DNA of 64,000 nt from Blastococcus sp. CPCC 205250 (lineage in GTDB: Bacteria > Actinomycetota > Actinomycetes > Mycobacteriales > Geodermatophilaceae). The position numbers and the translations under genes are program-made. Positions 27,198 through 38,400 of the stretch are shown here, piece by piece (positions within the stretch are counted from its first letter, which is position 1; the number at the start of each line of letters is the position of its first letter). The stretch covers positions 62,001 to 126,000 of the forward strand of contig NZ_JABGCG010000004.1 in assembly GCF_019799925.1 (NCBI RefSeq), in the 5' to 3' direction. The notes under the pieces are model-generated. The model saw nothing but the letters and a program-made list of their open reading frames with translations, did no database searches and had not been told where the DNA came from.

Positions 27198-27848
27198 GTG
27201 ACGTCGTCGCACGGGTCGTCCTCGCCCGTCCCCGCCGCCGACCGGGTCTCCGACCGCAACGAGCTCCCCGAGCGCGTGTGGACCCTGCCCAACGCGCTGT
27301 CGGTGCTGCGCCTGCTCGGGGTCCCGCTGTTCCTGTGGCTGCTCCTGGGGCCGGAGGCCGACGGCTGGGCGGTCGTCGTCCTCATGCTCTCGGGCGTCAC
27401 CGACTGGGCCGACGGCGCCCTGGCCCGCGCGCTCGGGCAGTACAGCCGGCTCGGGGCGCTGCTGGACCCCGCGGCCGACCGGCTCTACATCGTCGCCACG
27501 CTGGTCGCCTTCGTGCTGCGCGACGTCGTCCCGCTGTGGGTGGTCGCCGTGCTCGTCGGCCGCGAGGTCGTGCTCGGCGTGATGCTGCTGGTGCTGCGCC
27601 GGTACGGGTACCCGCCGCTGCAGGTGCACTACCTGGGCAAGGCCGCCACCTTCCTCCTGCTCTACGCGTTCCCCGGCCTCCTGCTCGCCGAGGGCGACGG
27701 GACGCTCGCCGCGGTGTGCCAGCCGATCGCCTGGGCGCTGACCATCTGGGGCGGCGTCCTCTACGTGCTGGCCGGCGTGCTCTACGTCGTCCAGGTGCTC
27801 GGCATCGTCGCCGCCGAGCGGCGGGCCGCGGCCGGGGTGGTGTCGTGA
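27198..27848 (+). CDS. CDP-alcohol phosphatidyltransferase (PgsA-like)
   Basis: About 216 residues with several membrane helices. The family motif DG(x2)AR(x8)G(x3)D(x3)D is complete in DGALARALGQYSRLGALLDPAAD (split here DGALARALGQYS and RLGALLDPAAD). It transfers a phosphatidyl group from CDP-diacylglycerol to an alcohol such as glycerol 3-phosphate in the membrane. The position matches Rv1822 (PgsA2) in M. tuberculosis. Start choice: GTG 27198 follows GGGAGG by 4 nt. GTG 27171 lies 9 nt after a TAGCCT -10-like hexamer and would add nine residues. Its stop overlaps the next gene (GTGA). Confidence 0.85.
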   Translation: MTSSHGSSSPVPAADRVSDRNELPERVWTLPNALSVLRLLGVPLFLWLLLGPEADGWAVVVLMLSGVTDWADGALARALGQYSRLGALLDPAADRLYIVATLVAFVLRDVVPLWVVAVLVGREVVLGVMLLVLRRYGYPPLQVHYLGKAATFLLLYAFPGLLLAEGDGTLAAVCQPIAWALTIWGGVLYVLAGVLYVVQVLGIVAAERRAAAGVVS

Positions 27849-28876
27849 CCGCCGCCCCCGGGGGCGGCGGGCTGCGCTCGGCGGGCGCGTCGCTGCTGGA
27901 TCAGGTGCTGGCCGAGACCCTGGACCCCGCCTACCCGCGCGCCGTCGCCGCCCGGGAGGGGCGCCCGGCTCCCGGGCCGGCGCGCCGCGCGGGGGGACGG
28001 ATCGCCGTCGCGCTGGTCATGGTCGCCGCCGGGCTGCTCGCCGCCGTCACCTACCACCTCACCGCGGCCGGGGCGGAGGGGCGCCAGGAGATCCGGGCCG
28101 CCCTGGTCGACGACATCGACGACGCCCAGCAGGTCGCCGACGGGCTGGTCGCCGACCTCGAGCAGGCCCGCTCCGACGTCGCCACCGCCCGCGAGGCGGC
28201 GCTGGCCGCCTCCGGCGAGGGCCAGGCCGCGCTGCGCGCGCTGGAGCAGGCCGAGCAGATGGCCGGGGCCGTGCCCGTCACCGGCCCCGGGCTGCTCGTC
28301 ACCCTCGCCGACGCCGAGGCCGCCGCCGAGGACGACCCGGTCGGCGCGGACCCCGAGACCGACCCCCGGGCCCGCATCCGCGACGACGACATCCAGGTCG
28401 TGGTCAACGCCCTGTGGGTCGCCGGCGCCGAGGCGGTGAGCATCAACGGCCAGCGGCTGAGCCCCACCACCGCCATCCGCTTCGCCGGCGAGGCAGTGCT
28501 CGTGGACTTCCGCCCCGTCACCAACCCCTACGAGATCAGCGCCATCGGTGACCCCGACACGTTGCGGTCGCGGTTCCTCACCGTGCCGGAGGTCATCGCC
28601 CTGGCCAGCACGTCGGACTCCTTCGGGCTGCGCTTCGAGTTCGGCGAGCGCGACTCGCTGTCGCTGCCCGCGGGGCGCAGCCCCGAGCTGCGCTCGGCGG
28701 CGTCCGTCCCTGCCGGCGCGCCGGCCGACAGCGCTCCGGCCGGCAGCGCTCCGGCCGGCAGCGCGACCGGGTCCGGGGGCGCCCCGGCGCCCGACCCCGG
28801 TGCCGCCACCCCCGGCACGACCCCCGGCACCACCACCGACACCACCACCGACACCACACCGGAGGCCGACCCGTGA
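27845..28876 (+). CDS. DUF881 family membrane protein (first copy)
   Basis: 343 residues. One N-terminal membrane helix (IAVALVMVAAGLLAAVTY, about residue 56-73) is followed by a coiled-coil stretch (VADGLVADLEQARSDVATAR). The DUF881 domain then reads VTGPGLLVTLADA, IQVVVNALWVAGAEAVSINGQRL and VLVDFRPVTNPYEISAIGDPDTL. The C-terminal 60 residues are a Pro/Ala/Thr/Gly-rich disordered tail with short repeats. The function is not established; it resembles a divisome or envelope-associated protein. It overlaps both neighbours by 4 nt (Rv1823 position). Confidence 0.88.
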   Translation: MTAAPGGGGLRSAGASLLDQVLAETLDPAYPRAVAAREGRPAPGPARRAGGRIAVALVMVAAGLLAAVTYHLTAAGAEGRQEIRAALVDDIDDAQQVADGLVADLEQARSDVATAREAALAASGEGQAALRALEQAEQMAGAVPVTGPGLLVTLADAEAAAEDDPVGADPETDPRARIRDDDIQVVVNALWVAGAEAVSINGQRLSPTTAIRFAGEAVLVDFRPVTNPYEISAIGDPDTLRSRFLTVPEVIALASTSDSFGLRFEFGERDSLSLPAGRSPELRSAASVPAGAPADSAPAGSAPAGSATGSGGAPAPDPGAATPGTTPGTTTDTTTDTTPEADP

Positions 28877-29205
28877 TCCCCGTCCTCGGGCTGGTCGTCG
28901 GCGTCGTGCTCGGACTGGTGTTCGACCCGACCGTCCCGCTGTGGCTGCAGCCGTACCTGCCGATCGCGGTGGTGGCGGCCCTGGACGCGGTGTTCGGCGG
29001 TGCCCGCGCCCGCCTGGACGGGGTCTTCGACGCCAAGGTGTTCGTGATCTCGTTCGTGTCGAACGTGGTCGTCGCCGGGCTGATCGTGTTCCTCGGCGAC
29101 CAGCTCGGCGTCGGTGCGCAGCTGTCCACGGCGGTCGTCGTCGTGCTCGGCATCCGGATCTTCGGCAACGCCGCGGCCATCCGCCGGCACGTGTTCCGGG
29201 CATGA
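28873..29205 (+). CDS. sbp: Small basic protein Sbp (DUF1290)
   Basis: 110 residues with three predicted membrane helices (IPVLGLVVGVVLGLVF, FVISFVSNVVVAGLIVF, AVVVVLGIRIFGNAAAI) and a conserved cytoplasmic segment LPIAVVAALDAVFGGARARLDG. DUF1290 proteins flank division genes in Gram-positives. Here it is sandwiched between two DUF881 genes, overlapping both by 4 nt, as Rv1824 is. Confidence 0.9.
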   Translation: MIPVLGLVVGVVLGLVFDPTVPLWLQPYLPIAVVAALDAVFGGARARLDGVFDAKVFVISFVSNVVVAGLIVFLGDQLGVGAQLSTAVVVVLGIRIFGNAAAIRRHVFRA

Positions 29206-30095
29206 CCGAGGACCCGCGCCCCGGGGCCACGCCGGACCCCGCTCCGGACGCCACGCCGGACCCCACGCCGGACCCCCCGCCGGACCCCACGCCCGGCCGC
29301 CCCGCCGACGAGCCGGCGCCCGTGGAGCCAGCGGCCGCGGAGCCCGGGACGACCGAGCCGGCGTCCGCGGAGCGAGCGGCTGCGGGGGAGGAGGGCGCGC
29401 CCGCGCGCCCCCGCCGCCGGCGCGACCCGGTGGCGGCGGCGCTCATCGGCGTCCTCACCCTGCTGCTGGGCTTCGCCTTCGCCGTGCAGGTCCGGGTCAC
29501 CGACACCGACCAGGCCCTCACCGGCGCCCGCGAGGAGGACCTGGTCCGCATCCTCGACGAGCTGGAGGCCGAGGAGCAGCGGCTGCGCGGTCAGCTCGCC
29601 GACCAGCGCTCGGCGCTGCGCGACCTGAACGACACCGACAGCCGCGCCGACGCCGCGCTCGAGGAGGCCCGGCAGCGCGCCGACGCCCTGGCCATCCTCA
29701 ACGGCACGGTCGCCGCCGAGGGCCCGGGCCTGCTCATGACCGTCCGCGACCCCGAAGGGGAGGTCCGCGTGGCCGACCTGCTCGGGGCGATCCAGGAGCT
29801 GCGCGGCGCCGGCGCGGAGACGATGCAGGTCGACGGCGTGCGCATCGGCGTCACTTCCGCGGTCACCGGTTCCCCCGGCAGCCTGAGCATCGACGGCGAG
29901 GAGATCACCAGCCCGTACGAGTTCGTGGTCATCGGCTCGCCGCAGGACCTCGAGACGGCGCTGAACATCCCCGGCGGCGTGGTGGACAGCGTGAGCCGCC
30001 GGGGCGGGACCGTGGTGATCGCCCAGTCCCAGCGGGTCCTGGTGGACGCGTTGCGACCGCTGGAGACGCCTCAATACGCTGAGCCCGACGAGTGA
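29202..30095 (+). CDS. DUF881 family membrane protein (second copy)
   Basis: 297 residues. A disordered N-terminus of PDPT/PDAT repeats and Glu/Ala (about residues 1-70) precedes one membrane helix (VAAALIGVLTLLLGFAFAV). A coiled coil follows (EEDLVRILDELEAEEQRLRG), then the DUF881 domain with GPGLLMTVRDPEGEV and SIDGEEITSPYEFVVIG. A paralogue of the gene two upstream; the pair likely works with Sbp at the membrane. ATGA overlap with sbp. The stretch 29225-29290 is a GC-rich repeat encoding Pro-Asp-Pro units. Confidence 0.88.
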   Translation: MTEDPRPGATPDPAPDATPDPTPDPPPDPTPGRPADEPAPVEPAAAEPGTTEPASAERAAAGEEGAPARPRRRRDPVAAALIGVLTLLLGFAFAVQVRVTDTDQALTGAREEDLVRILDELEAEEQRLRGQLADQRSALRDLNDTDSRADAALEEARQRADALAILNGTVAAEGPGLLMTVRDPEGEVRVADLLGAIQELRGAGAETMQVDGVRIGVTSAVTGSPGSLSIDGEEITSPYEFVVIGSPQDLETALNIPGGVVDSVSRRGGTVVIAQSQRVLVDALRPLETPQYAEPDE

Positions 30096-30180
30096 GCACC
30101 ACCGTCCTCCCCACCCTCCGCTCCGCACGCCGCTGGCCCGGGGGGTGGCCGCGCACCGCGACCCACCGGAGAGCTGCCGC

Positions 30181-30585
30181 ATGACCGTGCCCGCCGACCG
30201 CCGCTACACCGACCAGCACGAGTGGACGCTCGTGCGGGAGGGCGACGAGGGGGCGACCGTCGTGCGCGTGGGCATCACCGACCACGCGCAGGACGCGCTG
30301 GGCGACATCGTGTTCGTGCAGCTGCCCGACGTCGGCGCACAGCTCACCGCGGGCGACCCGATGGGCGAGGTGGAGTCGACCAAGTCGGTCTCCGACGTCT
30401 ACGCGCCGGTCGCCGGCGTCGTCACGGCGGTCAACGGGGCCCTGGACGCCACCCCGGAGACGGTCAACGCCGACCCCTACGGGGAGGGCTGGCTGGTGGA
30501 GATCCGCGTGGACGCCGCGTCCGGGGACCCGACGGCCCACCTGCTCGACGCCGACGCCTACCAGGCCCTCGTCGACGGCAGCTGA
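30181..30585 (+). CDS. gcvH: Glycine cleavage system H protein
   Basis: 134 residues, full length. The lipoyl domain has YTDQHEWTLV at the start and GDIVFVQLPDVG, and the lipoylation Lys lies in VESTKSVSDVYAP. The end is NADPYGEGWLVEIRV. It carries the aminomethyl group between GcvP and GcvT. GcvP is encoded 3 kb downstream; no gcvT is in the window. The start ATG is preceded by GGAGAG 6 nt away. Confidence 0.97.
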   Translation: MTVPADRRYTDQHEWTLVREGDEGATVVRVGITDHAQDALGDIVFVQLPDVGAQLTAGDPMGEVESTKSVSDVYAPVAGVVTAVNGALDATPETVNADPYGEGWLVEIRVDAASGDPTAHLLDADAYQALVDGS

Positions 30586-30904
30586 CCCGCCCGCCACCCG
30601 CGTCGACCGCTCGCCGGACCAGCGGCGGAGCACGCGCCGCCGCGCACGGTGGCCTGCACCGGTCCGGCCGGCGGCTCACTATGCTCGACGCCGCGGCCGC
30701 GTCCCCGGGGTCTCCCGGGGGCCGCGATCGCGACCCTGGACCCGCGGTTGACCCTCGGGTCCACCGCTGGTTCCATGACCAACGGCCCGCCGTGCCCCGC
30801 ACGGCGGCCGACCCGCGACGGACTGTCCGGTCCGTCGTCAGCCGGCCGCCCGCGGCCAACTCCCCAGGCCCGCGGCGGTGCCCCCTGCACCGGAGGAGAT
30901 CGAC
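30586..30904. other. Intergenic between gcvH and the FHA gene
   Basis: 319 bp. A TATGCT hexamer at 30680-30685 could be a -10 for the FHA-MerR-nuclease genes. It is followed by a GC-rich imperfect hairpin around 30690-30727 that may be a terminator or leader structure. No coding frame is convincing. Confidence 0.4.
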
Positions 30905-31426
30905 GTGCACTGCACTCGTTGTGGACACAACAACCCCGAGGGCAGTCGCTTCTGCGCGCAGTGCGGCTCGGCCCTGGCTCCGGAGCGCATCGGCGAGTCG
31001 ACCAGCGTGATCCCGAAGGTCGGCGGGGAGGACTCGGGCGAGGTCGCCGAGGTCGCCGTCGACAGCGCCGCCGACGCGCACGCCGGTGCCGTCGAGAGCC
31101 TGCCGGCCGGGTCGGCGCTCCTGGTCGTCAAGCGCGGCCCCAACGCCGGCAGCCGCTTCCTGCTCGACCAGGACGTGACGACCGCCGGGCGCCACCCCGA
31201 CAGCGACATCTTCCTCGACGACGTCACGGTCAGCCGCCGGCACGTGGAGTTCCACCGCGAGGGCGGCGGCTTCTCGGTGCACGACGTCGGCAGCCTCAAC
31301 GGCACCTACGTCAACCGCGAGCCGGTCGACGTCGCCACCCTGGCCGGCGGGGACGAGGTGCAGATCGGCAAGTTCCGGCTGGTCTACCTCACCGGCCCGC
31401 GCACCGGCGAGCCCGCCGCGCGCTGA
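30905..31426 (+). CDS. garA: FHA-domain regulator with N-terminal zinc ribbon (GarA/OdhI-like)
   Basis: 173 residues. An N-terminal zinc ribbon CTRCGHNNPEGSRFCAQCG (residues 2-20) is followed by GESTSVIP, equivalent to the ETTSV phosphorylation motif of GarA/OdhI. The C-terminal FHA domain (about 75-150) has GRHPDSDIFLDD, VSRRHVEF and SLNGTYVN. In the family, the phosphorylated N-terminus folds onto its own FHA domain. The free form inhibits 2-oxoglutarate dehydrogenase and controls glutamate metabolism. The GTG at 30905 follows GGAGGA by 7 nt; a start at 30878 is less likely. Confidence 0.9.
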   Translation: MHCTRCGHNNPEGSRFCAQCGSALAPERIGESTSVIPKVGGEDSGEVAEVAVDSAADAHAGAVESLPAGSALLVVKRGPNAGSRFLLDQDVTTAGRHPDSDIFLDDVTVSRRHVEFHREGGGFSVHDVGSLNGTYVNREPVDVATLAGGDEVQIGKFRLVYLTGPRTGEPAAR

Positions 31427-31430
31427 GCCG

Positions 31431-32162
31431 GTGCCCGGAGCGCGCCAGCGCGCGTCCGGGGACGGCGCCGACGAGCACACCCCCCGGCTCACCATCGGGG
31501 AGGTGCTGAGCGTCCTCCGCGGCGACTTCCCCGACGTGACGATCAGCAAGATCCGTTACCTCGAGTCCGAGGACCTGGTCCACCCCGAGCGCACCCCGTC
31601 GGGGTACCGCAAGTTCTCCTCGGCCGACGTGGCGCGGCTGCGGTACGTCCTGGCCGCCCAGCGCGACCAGTACCTCCCGCTGCGGGTCATCAAGGAGCAC
31701 CTGGCGGCGCTGGACCGGGGGCTGCCGCTGCCCGGTGCCGGGGGTCCCGCGGCGGAGGCCGCCGAGGCCGTCGCCGACGCCGGGCTGTCCGAGGGTGCGC
31801 TGAGCCCGGAGCAGTTCGCCGAGGCCGCGGGGATGGACCTGGACCAGCTCGCCGACTGCGTGCAGTTCGGTCTGCTCAGCACCGACGCCGACGGCCGGTA
31901 CCCCTCGTCGGACCTGCCGGTCGCGCGGGCGGCGGCGGGGCTGGCCCGGCACGGGCTCGAACCGCGCCACCTGCGGGTCTACCGCACCGGCGCCGAGCGG
32001 GAGGCGGGGCTGGTCGAGCAGCTGGTCACGCCGGTCCTGCGGGCCCGTTCGGAGGACGCCCGCGCCCGCGCCACGGAGAAGCTGCGGGAGCTGGCGGGGC
32101 TGTCCGCGCAGCTGCACAGCGCGTTGCTGGAGGCGCGACTCCGGGACCTCCTGCGCTCCTAG
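31431..32162 (+). CDS. ftsR: MerR-family regulator FtsR-like
   Basis: 243 residues. The MerR winged helix is at the N-terminus: LTIGEVLSVLRGDFPDVTIS, KIRYLESEDLVHPERTPSGYRKF and LRYVLAAQRDQYLPLRVIKEHL. The C-terminal half is helical and matches Rv1828/FtsR, an activator of ftsZ in corynebacteria. It has no effector-binding Cys cluster. It starts 5 nt after the FHA stop, hence the same operon. Confidence 0.88.
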   Translation: MPGARQRASGDGADEHTPRLTIGEVLSVLRGDFPDVTISKIRYLESEDLVHPERTPSGYRKFSSADVARLRYVLAAQRDQYLPLRVIKEHLAALDRGLPLPGAGGPAAEAAEAVADAGLSEGALSPEQFAEAAGMDLDQLADCVQFGLLSTDADGRYPSSDLPVARAAAGLARHGLEPRHLRVYRTGAEREAGLVEQLVTPVLRARSEDARARATEKLRELAGLSAQLHSALLEARLRDLLRS

Positions 32163-32273
32163 GTCCGGCGTACGGTGGACGCCACCGGATCCCGGGGAGC
32201 GCGCCGGACAGCCGACCCGACAGCCCGCCCGGGGCCGGCGCCCAGCCGTACCGCCAGCAGCCGAGGAGTCTCC

Positions 32274-32756
32274 GTGCAGGAACTGCGTGTCGTCGGGGTC
32301 CGGGTCGAGCTGCCCGGCAACCAGCCGATCCTGCTGCTCAAGGAGACGCAGGGCGAGCGCTACCTCCCGATCTGGATCGGCGCGGTCGAGGCTGCCGCGA
32401 TCGCGTTCGAGCAGCAGGGCGTGCGCCCGGCCCGCCCGATGACCCACGACCTCCTCCGTGACGTCGTGACCGCGCTCGGCGCCACGCTCGAGGCGGTCAA
32501 CATCACCGAGATGCGCGACGGCATCTACATCGCCGAGCTGGTCCTGGGCGAGGAGCGCGTCGTGAGCGCCCGGCCCTCCGACGCCGTGGCGCTGGCGGTG
32601 CGCACGGGTGCGCCGATCTACGGCGCCGAGGCCCTGCTCGACGAGGTCGGCATCGAGATCCCCGACGAGCAGGAGGACGAGGTCGAGAAGTTCCGCGAGT
32701 TCCTCGACCAGATCTCGCCGGAGGACTTCGGGGCCGGTTCCGGCTCCGGCGGCTGA
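32274..32756 (+). CDS. Bifunctional nuclease family protein (DUF151)
   Basis: 160 residues. ELRVVGVRVELPGNQPILLL, then GERYLPIWIGAVEAAAIA and RPMTHDLL are the DUF151 signatures, with SARPSDAVALAVRTGAPIY following. An acidic tail DEQEDEVEKFREFLDQISPEDFG ends the protein. Plant members have RNase/DNase activity; the bacterial role is unproven. GAGGAG lies 5 nt before the GTG. Corresponds to Rv1829. Confidence 0.9.
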   Translation: MQELRVVGVRVELPGNQPILLLKETQGERYLPIWIGAVEAAAIAFEQQGVRPARPMTHDLLRDVVTALGATLEAVNITEMRDGIYIAELVLGEERVVSARPSDAVALAVRTGAPIYGAEALLDEVGIEIPDEQEDEVEKFREFLDQISPEDFGAGSGSGG

Positions 32757-32894
32757 CGCCACCGGGGCGCACGGGACCCCGTGCGACTCACCCGTCCCAC
32801 TCGTCCCACCGGTCCCGCGACGGCTTATGTGCCGACGCTGCGGCGCCGATACCCTCCTTCCGGGTCAACGGCGGCGACACGCCGCCTCGCTCAG

Positions 32895-32923
32895 TTGACC
32901 CACCCCAGGGCCCGGCTTACGTT
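32895..32923 (+). promoter_or_regulatory. Housekeeping-type promoter for the ResR-like merR gene
   Basis: TTGACC (32895-32900), 17-bp spacer, TACGTT (32918-32923). This is a near-consensus SigA promoter, about 90 bp before the merR start. Confidence 0.6.
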
Positions 32924-33017
32924 GCACGAACAACACCGGTGTGACACCTGAGGTCAGGGGTGCAGTGCCGGGGTCGCCGCCCCGACCGGGGGCGCGACAC
33001 GGAGGAGGGACGCCGAC

Positions 33018-33590
33018 GTGAGCGACCAGGGCAACGGCTCCCAGGGGCAGCTCTTCAGTGACGCCGCCGTCGGCGCACCCTCGTACGACGACGTGGACAC
33101 CGACCTCGTCGGCTACCGCGGCCCGACCGCGTGCGCGGCCGCGGGCATCACCTACCGCCAGCTGGACTACTGGGCCCGCACCGGCCTGGTCGCCCCGTCG
33201 GTGCGCAGCGCCACGGGCTCGGGCACGCAGCGGCTGTACTCCTTCCGCGACATCCTCGTGCTCAAGGTCGTCAAGCGGCTGCTGGACACCGGCGTCTCGC
33301 TGCAGAACATCCGCAAGGCCGTGGACCACCTGCGCAACCGCGGCATCAAAGACCTCGCCAACGTCACGCTGTTCTCCGACGGCGCCACCGTCTACGAGTG
33401 CACCTCCGCCGAGGAGGTCGTGGACCTGCTCGCCGGCGGGCAGGGCGTCTTCGGCATCGCCGTCTCCGGTGCCCTGCGCGAGCTGTCCGGCGAGCTCGCC
33501 GAGCTCCCGGCCGAGCGCCTCGACGGCGCCCCGGTGCACCCCGGTGACGACGAGCTGGCCATGCGCCGCCGTCGCCGCGCCGCGGGGTAG
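33018..33590 (+). CDS. MerR-family regulator, Rv1830/ResR-like
   Basis: 190 residues. The MerR HTH begins [27 protein letters not shown]. It continues with [28 protein letters not shown] and [17 protein letters not shown]-terminal small domain ([31 protein letters not shown]) is characteristic of the Rv1830 group, which regulates growth and division genes. It has its own promoter. GGAGGAGG is upstream of the GTG with somewhat long spacing. Confidence 0.88.
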   Translation: MSDQGNGSQGQLFSDAAVGAPSYDDVDTDLVGYRGPTACAAAGITYRQLDYWARTGLVAPSVRSATGSGTQRLYSFRDILVLKVVKRLLDTGVSLQNIRKAVDHLRNRGIKDLANVTLFSDGATVYECTSAEEVVDLLAGGQGVFGIAVSGALRELSGELAELPAERLDGAPVHPGDDELAMRRRRRAAG

Positions 33591-33654
33591 CGGGCACCCC
33601 CCATCCGTGGGCGGGGCCTCCTCCCGGCGCGGGAGGTGCCTCCGCATCCGCTGG

Positions 33655-33660
33655 TAGCGT
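33655..33660 (+). promoter_or_regulatory. -10 hexamer TAGCGT, leaderless promoter of gcvP
   Basis: TAGCGT ends 7 nt before the GTG start of gcvP and no Shine-Dalgarno is present, so transcription probably starts at the start codon. Confidence 0.5.
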
Positions 33661-33667
33661 CGCGGCA

Positions 33668-36688
<3,021 letters not shown>

Positions 36689-36802
36689 CCGCGCGCGCCC
36701 GTCCCTGACAGCCGACCGGCCGACGCCCGCCCGGGCGGCGACCGGCGGGGGAGTGGCGGGGGTGCCGCCGCTCGTGCGCCGCGCCGTCCGCGCGACAAGG
36801 GC

Positions 36803-36830
36803 GGGCCCGGCCGGCTGACCGGCCGGGCCC
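36803..36830. terminator. Bidirectional terminator, gcvP/DUF5999
   Basis: GGGCCCGGCCGG (36803-36814) and CCGGCCGGGCCC (36819-36830), loop CTGA, just before the stop of the convergent small gene. Confidence 0.75.
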
Positions 36831-36836
36831 CTCGGG

Positions 36837-37037
36837 TCAGGCGGAGGCGAGCACCGGCACGAAGTCGCGGTGGTGGGCGACGGCGCTGCCGTCGGGCAGC
36901 AGCTCGCCGTCGTCGTCGAACAGGACGACGCCGTTGCACAGCAGGCTCCAGCCCTGCTCGGGGTGGCTGCTCACCACCGCGGCGAGATCACGGGCGTCGC
37001 TGGTGGCGTCGGGGCAGGGCGATACGTGCTGGCACAT
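36837..37037 (-). CDS. DUF5999 family small protein
   Basis: 66 residues: MCQHVSPCPDATSDARDLAA, then VVSSHPEQGWSLLCNGVVLF and DDDGELLPDGSAV. It matches the small actinobacterial DUF5999 family with conserved Cys/His at the N-terminus (MCxHxPxCP), possibly metal-binding. GGGAGTG lies 8 nt before the ATG. Function unknown. The repeated element at 37243-37261 lies 206 bp upstream in its direction. Confidence 0.75.
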   Translation of the reverse strand: MCQHVSPCPDATSDARDLAAVVSSHPEQGWSLLCNGVVLFDDDGELLPDGSAVAHHRDFVPVLASA

Positions 37038-37242
37038 CAGGATCACTCCCGATCGGCGGCCGGGGGGCCGGTGGTGACGGTTCGTGTCCGGCCGGTGACC
37101 GGACATCGATGAGTGTGCTCCCGGTCACGCCCGCAGTCAGGGTGCGTGCCGACGGAGTCACCCTTCCGGGTCGTCGACATCTGCCATGGCGCACCGGGAC
37201 GGGAGCGCGGACCGTGTCGTCCCCGTCCGCCGGCGAACCGTG

Positions 37243-37261
37243 TCGACCGTTATCCCCAACA
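37243..37261 (-). repeat. Copy A of the TGTTGGGGATAACGGT element (19-bp core)
   Basis: Minus-strand TGTTGGGGATAACGGTCGA, identical to the core of copy B (43807-43836). It lies between the coaA stop and the DUF5999 start and is oriented toward the latter. Flanks beyond the core are not conserved with the other two copies. Confidence 0.7.
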
Positions 37262-37325
37262 TCCCGAGCCGCGGAGCGGCCGCGGTCGCCGTGCCGCACT
37301 GGGGGGGGCGACGACGGGACGGGGA

Positions 37326-38285
37326 TCAGTCCTTGCGCAGCAGCACCCGGCGCACCGAGTGGTCGGCGGCCTTCTGCAGCACCGCACGCGCCCGCGAGCG
37401 GGTGGGCACGATGTTCTCCCGCAGGTTCGGCACGTTGACCGACCGCCAGATCTCCAGGGCCGTCTGTCGCGCCTGCTCGTCGCTGAGGTCGGCGAAGCGG
37501 TGGAAGTACGCGCTCGTGTCGGCGAAGGCGGTCCGCCGCAGCGCGAGGAAGCGCTCGACGTACCACTGCTGTATGTCGGCCTCGGCCGCGTCGACGTAGA
37601 CGGAGAAGTCGAAGAAGTCGGAGAGGAAGACCTCCGGGGCCCGCCCGTCGGCGCGGCGGCCGGCCTGCAGCACGTTGAGCCCCTCGAGCACGAGGATGTC
37701 GGGGCGGTCGACGTCCTGGGTGACACCCGGGACGACGTCGTAGGACTGGTGGGAGTACAGCGGCGCGCTGACCCGCCCGCGGCCGCTCTTGACCTCGGCG
37801 AGGAACCGGACCAGCGCCCGTCGGTCGTAGCTCTCCGGGAAGCCCTTGCGGCCCAGCAGCCCCCGCGCCTCGAGGTCGGCGTTGGGCAGCAGGAACCCGT
37901 CGGTGGTCACCAGGTCGACGCGTGGCGCCCCCGGGCCGGCGGCGAGCAGGGTCTGCAGCAGCCGGGCGGTGGTGCTCTTGCCCACGGCGACGCTGCCGGC
38001 CACCGCGATGACGTAGGGGACCTTGGCGCTGGTGTCGCCGAGGAACCGGTTGCGGGCCGCCCACAGCCCCCGGCTGGCTTCCACGTGCAGGTTGAGCAGC
38101 CCGGCCAGCGGCAGGTAGACCGTCGCCACCTCGTCGAGGTCGATGCGGTCGCCGAGGCTCTTGAGGGCGGAGAGCTCGCGCTCGTCGAGCGGGAGCGCCG
38201 AGCCTGCGGCCAGCGCCCGCCACGACGCGCGGTCGAACACCGCGTAGGGCGAGATGGCCCGCGTTCCTGCCGTCACGCCGCACAT
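37326..38285 (-). CDS. coaA: Type I pantothenate kinase
   Basis: 319 residues, the usual length. It phosphorylates pantothenate with ATP, the first and controlled step of coenzyme A synthesis. Walker [10 protein letters not shown] is at residues 97-105. [35 protein letters not shown] and [13 protein letters not shown] are family motifs, and the C-terminus is [17 protein letters not shown]. The ATG at 38285 or a GTG at 38276 could start it; neither has a strong ribosome site. It is divergent from the GNAT gene. Confidence 0.95.
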   Translation of the reverse strand: MCGVTAGTRAISPYAVFDRASWRALAAGSALPLDERELSALKSLGDRIDLDEVATVYLPLAGLLNLHVEASRGLWAARNRFLGDTSAKVPYVIAVAGSVAVGKSTTARLLQTLLAAGPGAPRVDLVTTDGFLLPNADLEARGLLGRKGFPESYDRRALVRFLAEVKSGRGRVSAPLYSHQSYDVVPGVTQDVDRPDILVLEGLNVLQAGRRADGRAPEVFLSDFFDFSVYVDAAEADIQQWYVERFLALRRTAFADTSAYFHRFADLSDEQARQTALEIWRSVNVPNLRENIVPTRSRARAVLQKAADHSVRRVLLRKD

Positions 38286-38387
38286 CGTGCCGTCCACCGG
38301 CCCGGGGCCCGCGCGCCGGGTCACCCGACGGGGGTGGACCGGGGTCACGGACGGGTGCGCACCGGCGCTCCGGGGGCTCCCGGCGTC

Positions 38388-38393
38388 TAGTGT
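38388..38393 (+). promoter_or_regulatory. -10 hexamer TAGTGT, leaderless promoter
   Basis: TAGTGT ends 7 nt before the GTG at 38401, the first codon of the GNAT gene; no Shine-Dalgarno. Confidence 0.5.
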
Positions 38394-38400
38394 CGGCCGC

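Noticed and set aside
30586..33667. Glycine riboswitch before gcvH or gcvP
   Set aside because: gcvP appears leaderless and the region before gcvH is only 85 bp and codon-adjacent; no conserved glycine-aptamer pattern was recognised.
37243..37261. DnaA box or origin at the TTATCCCCA sequence
   Set aside because: TTATCCCCA is one base off the DnaA consensus, but single isolated copies with a conserved longer flank and no dnaA/dnaN genes nearby do not make an origin.
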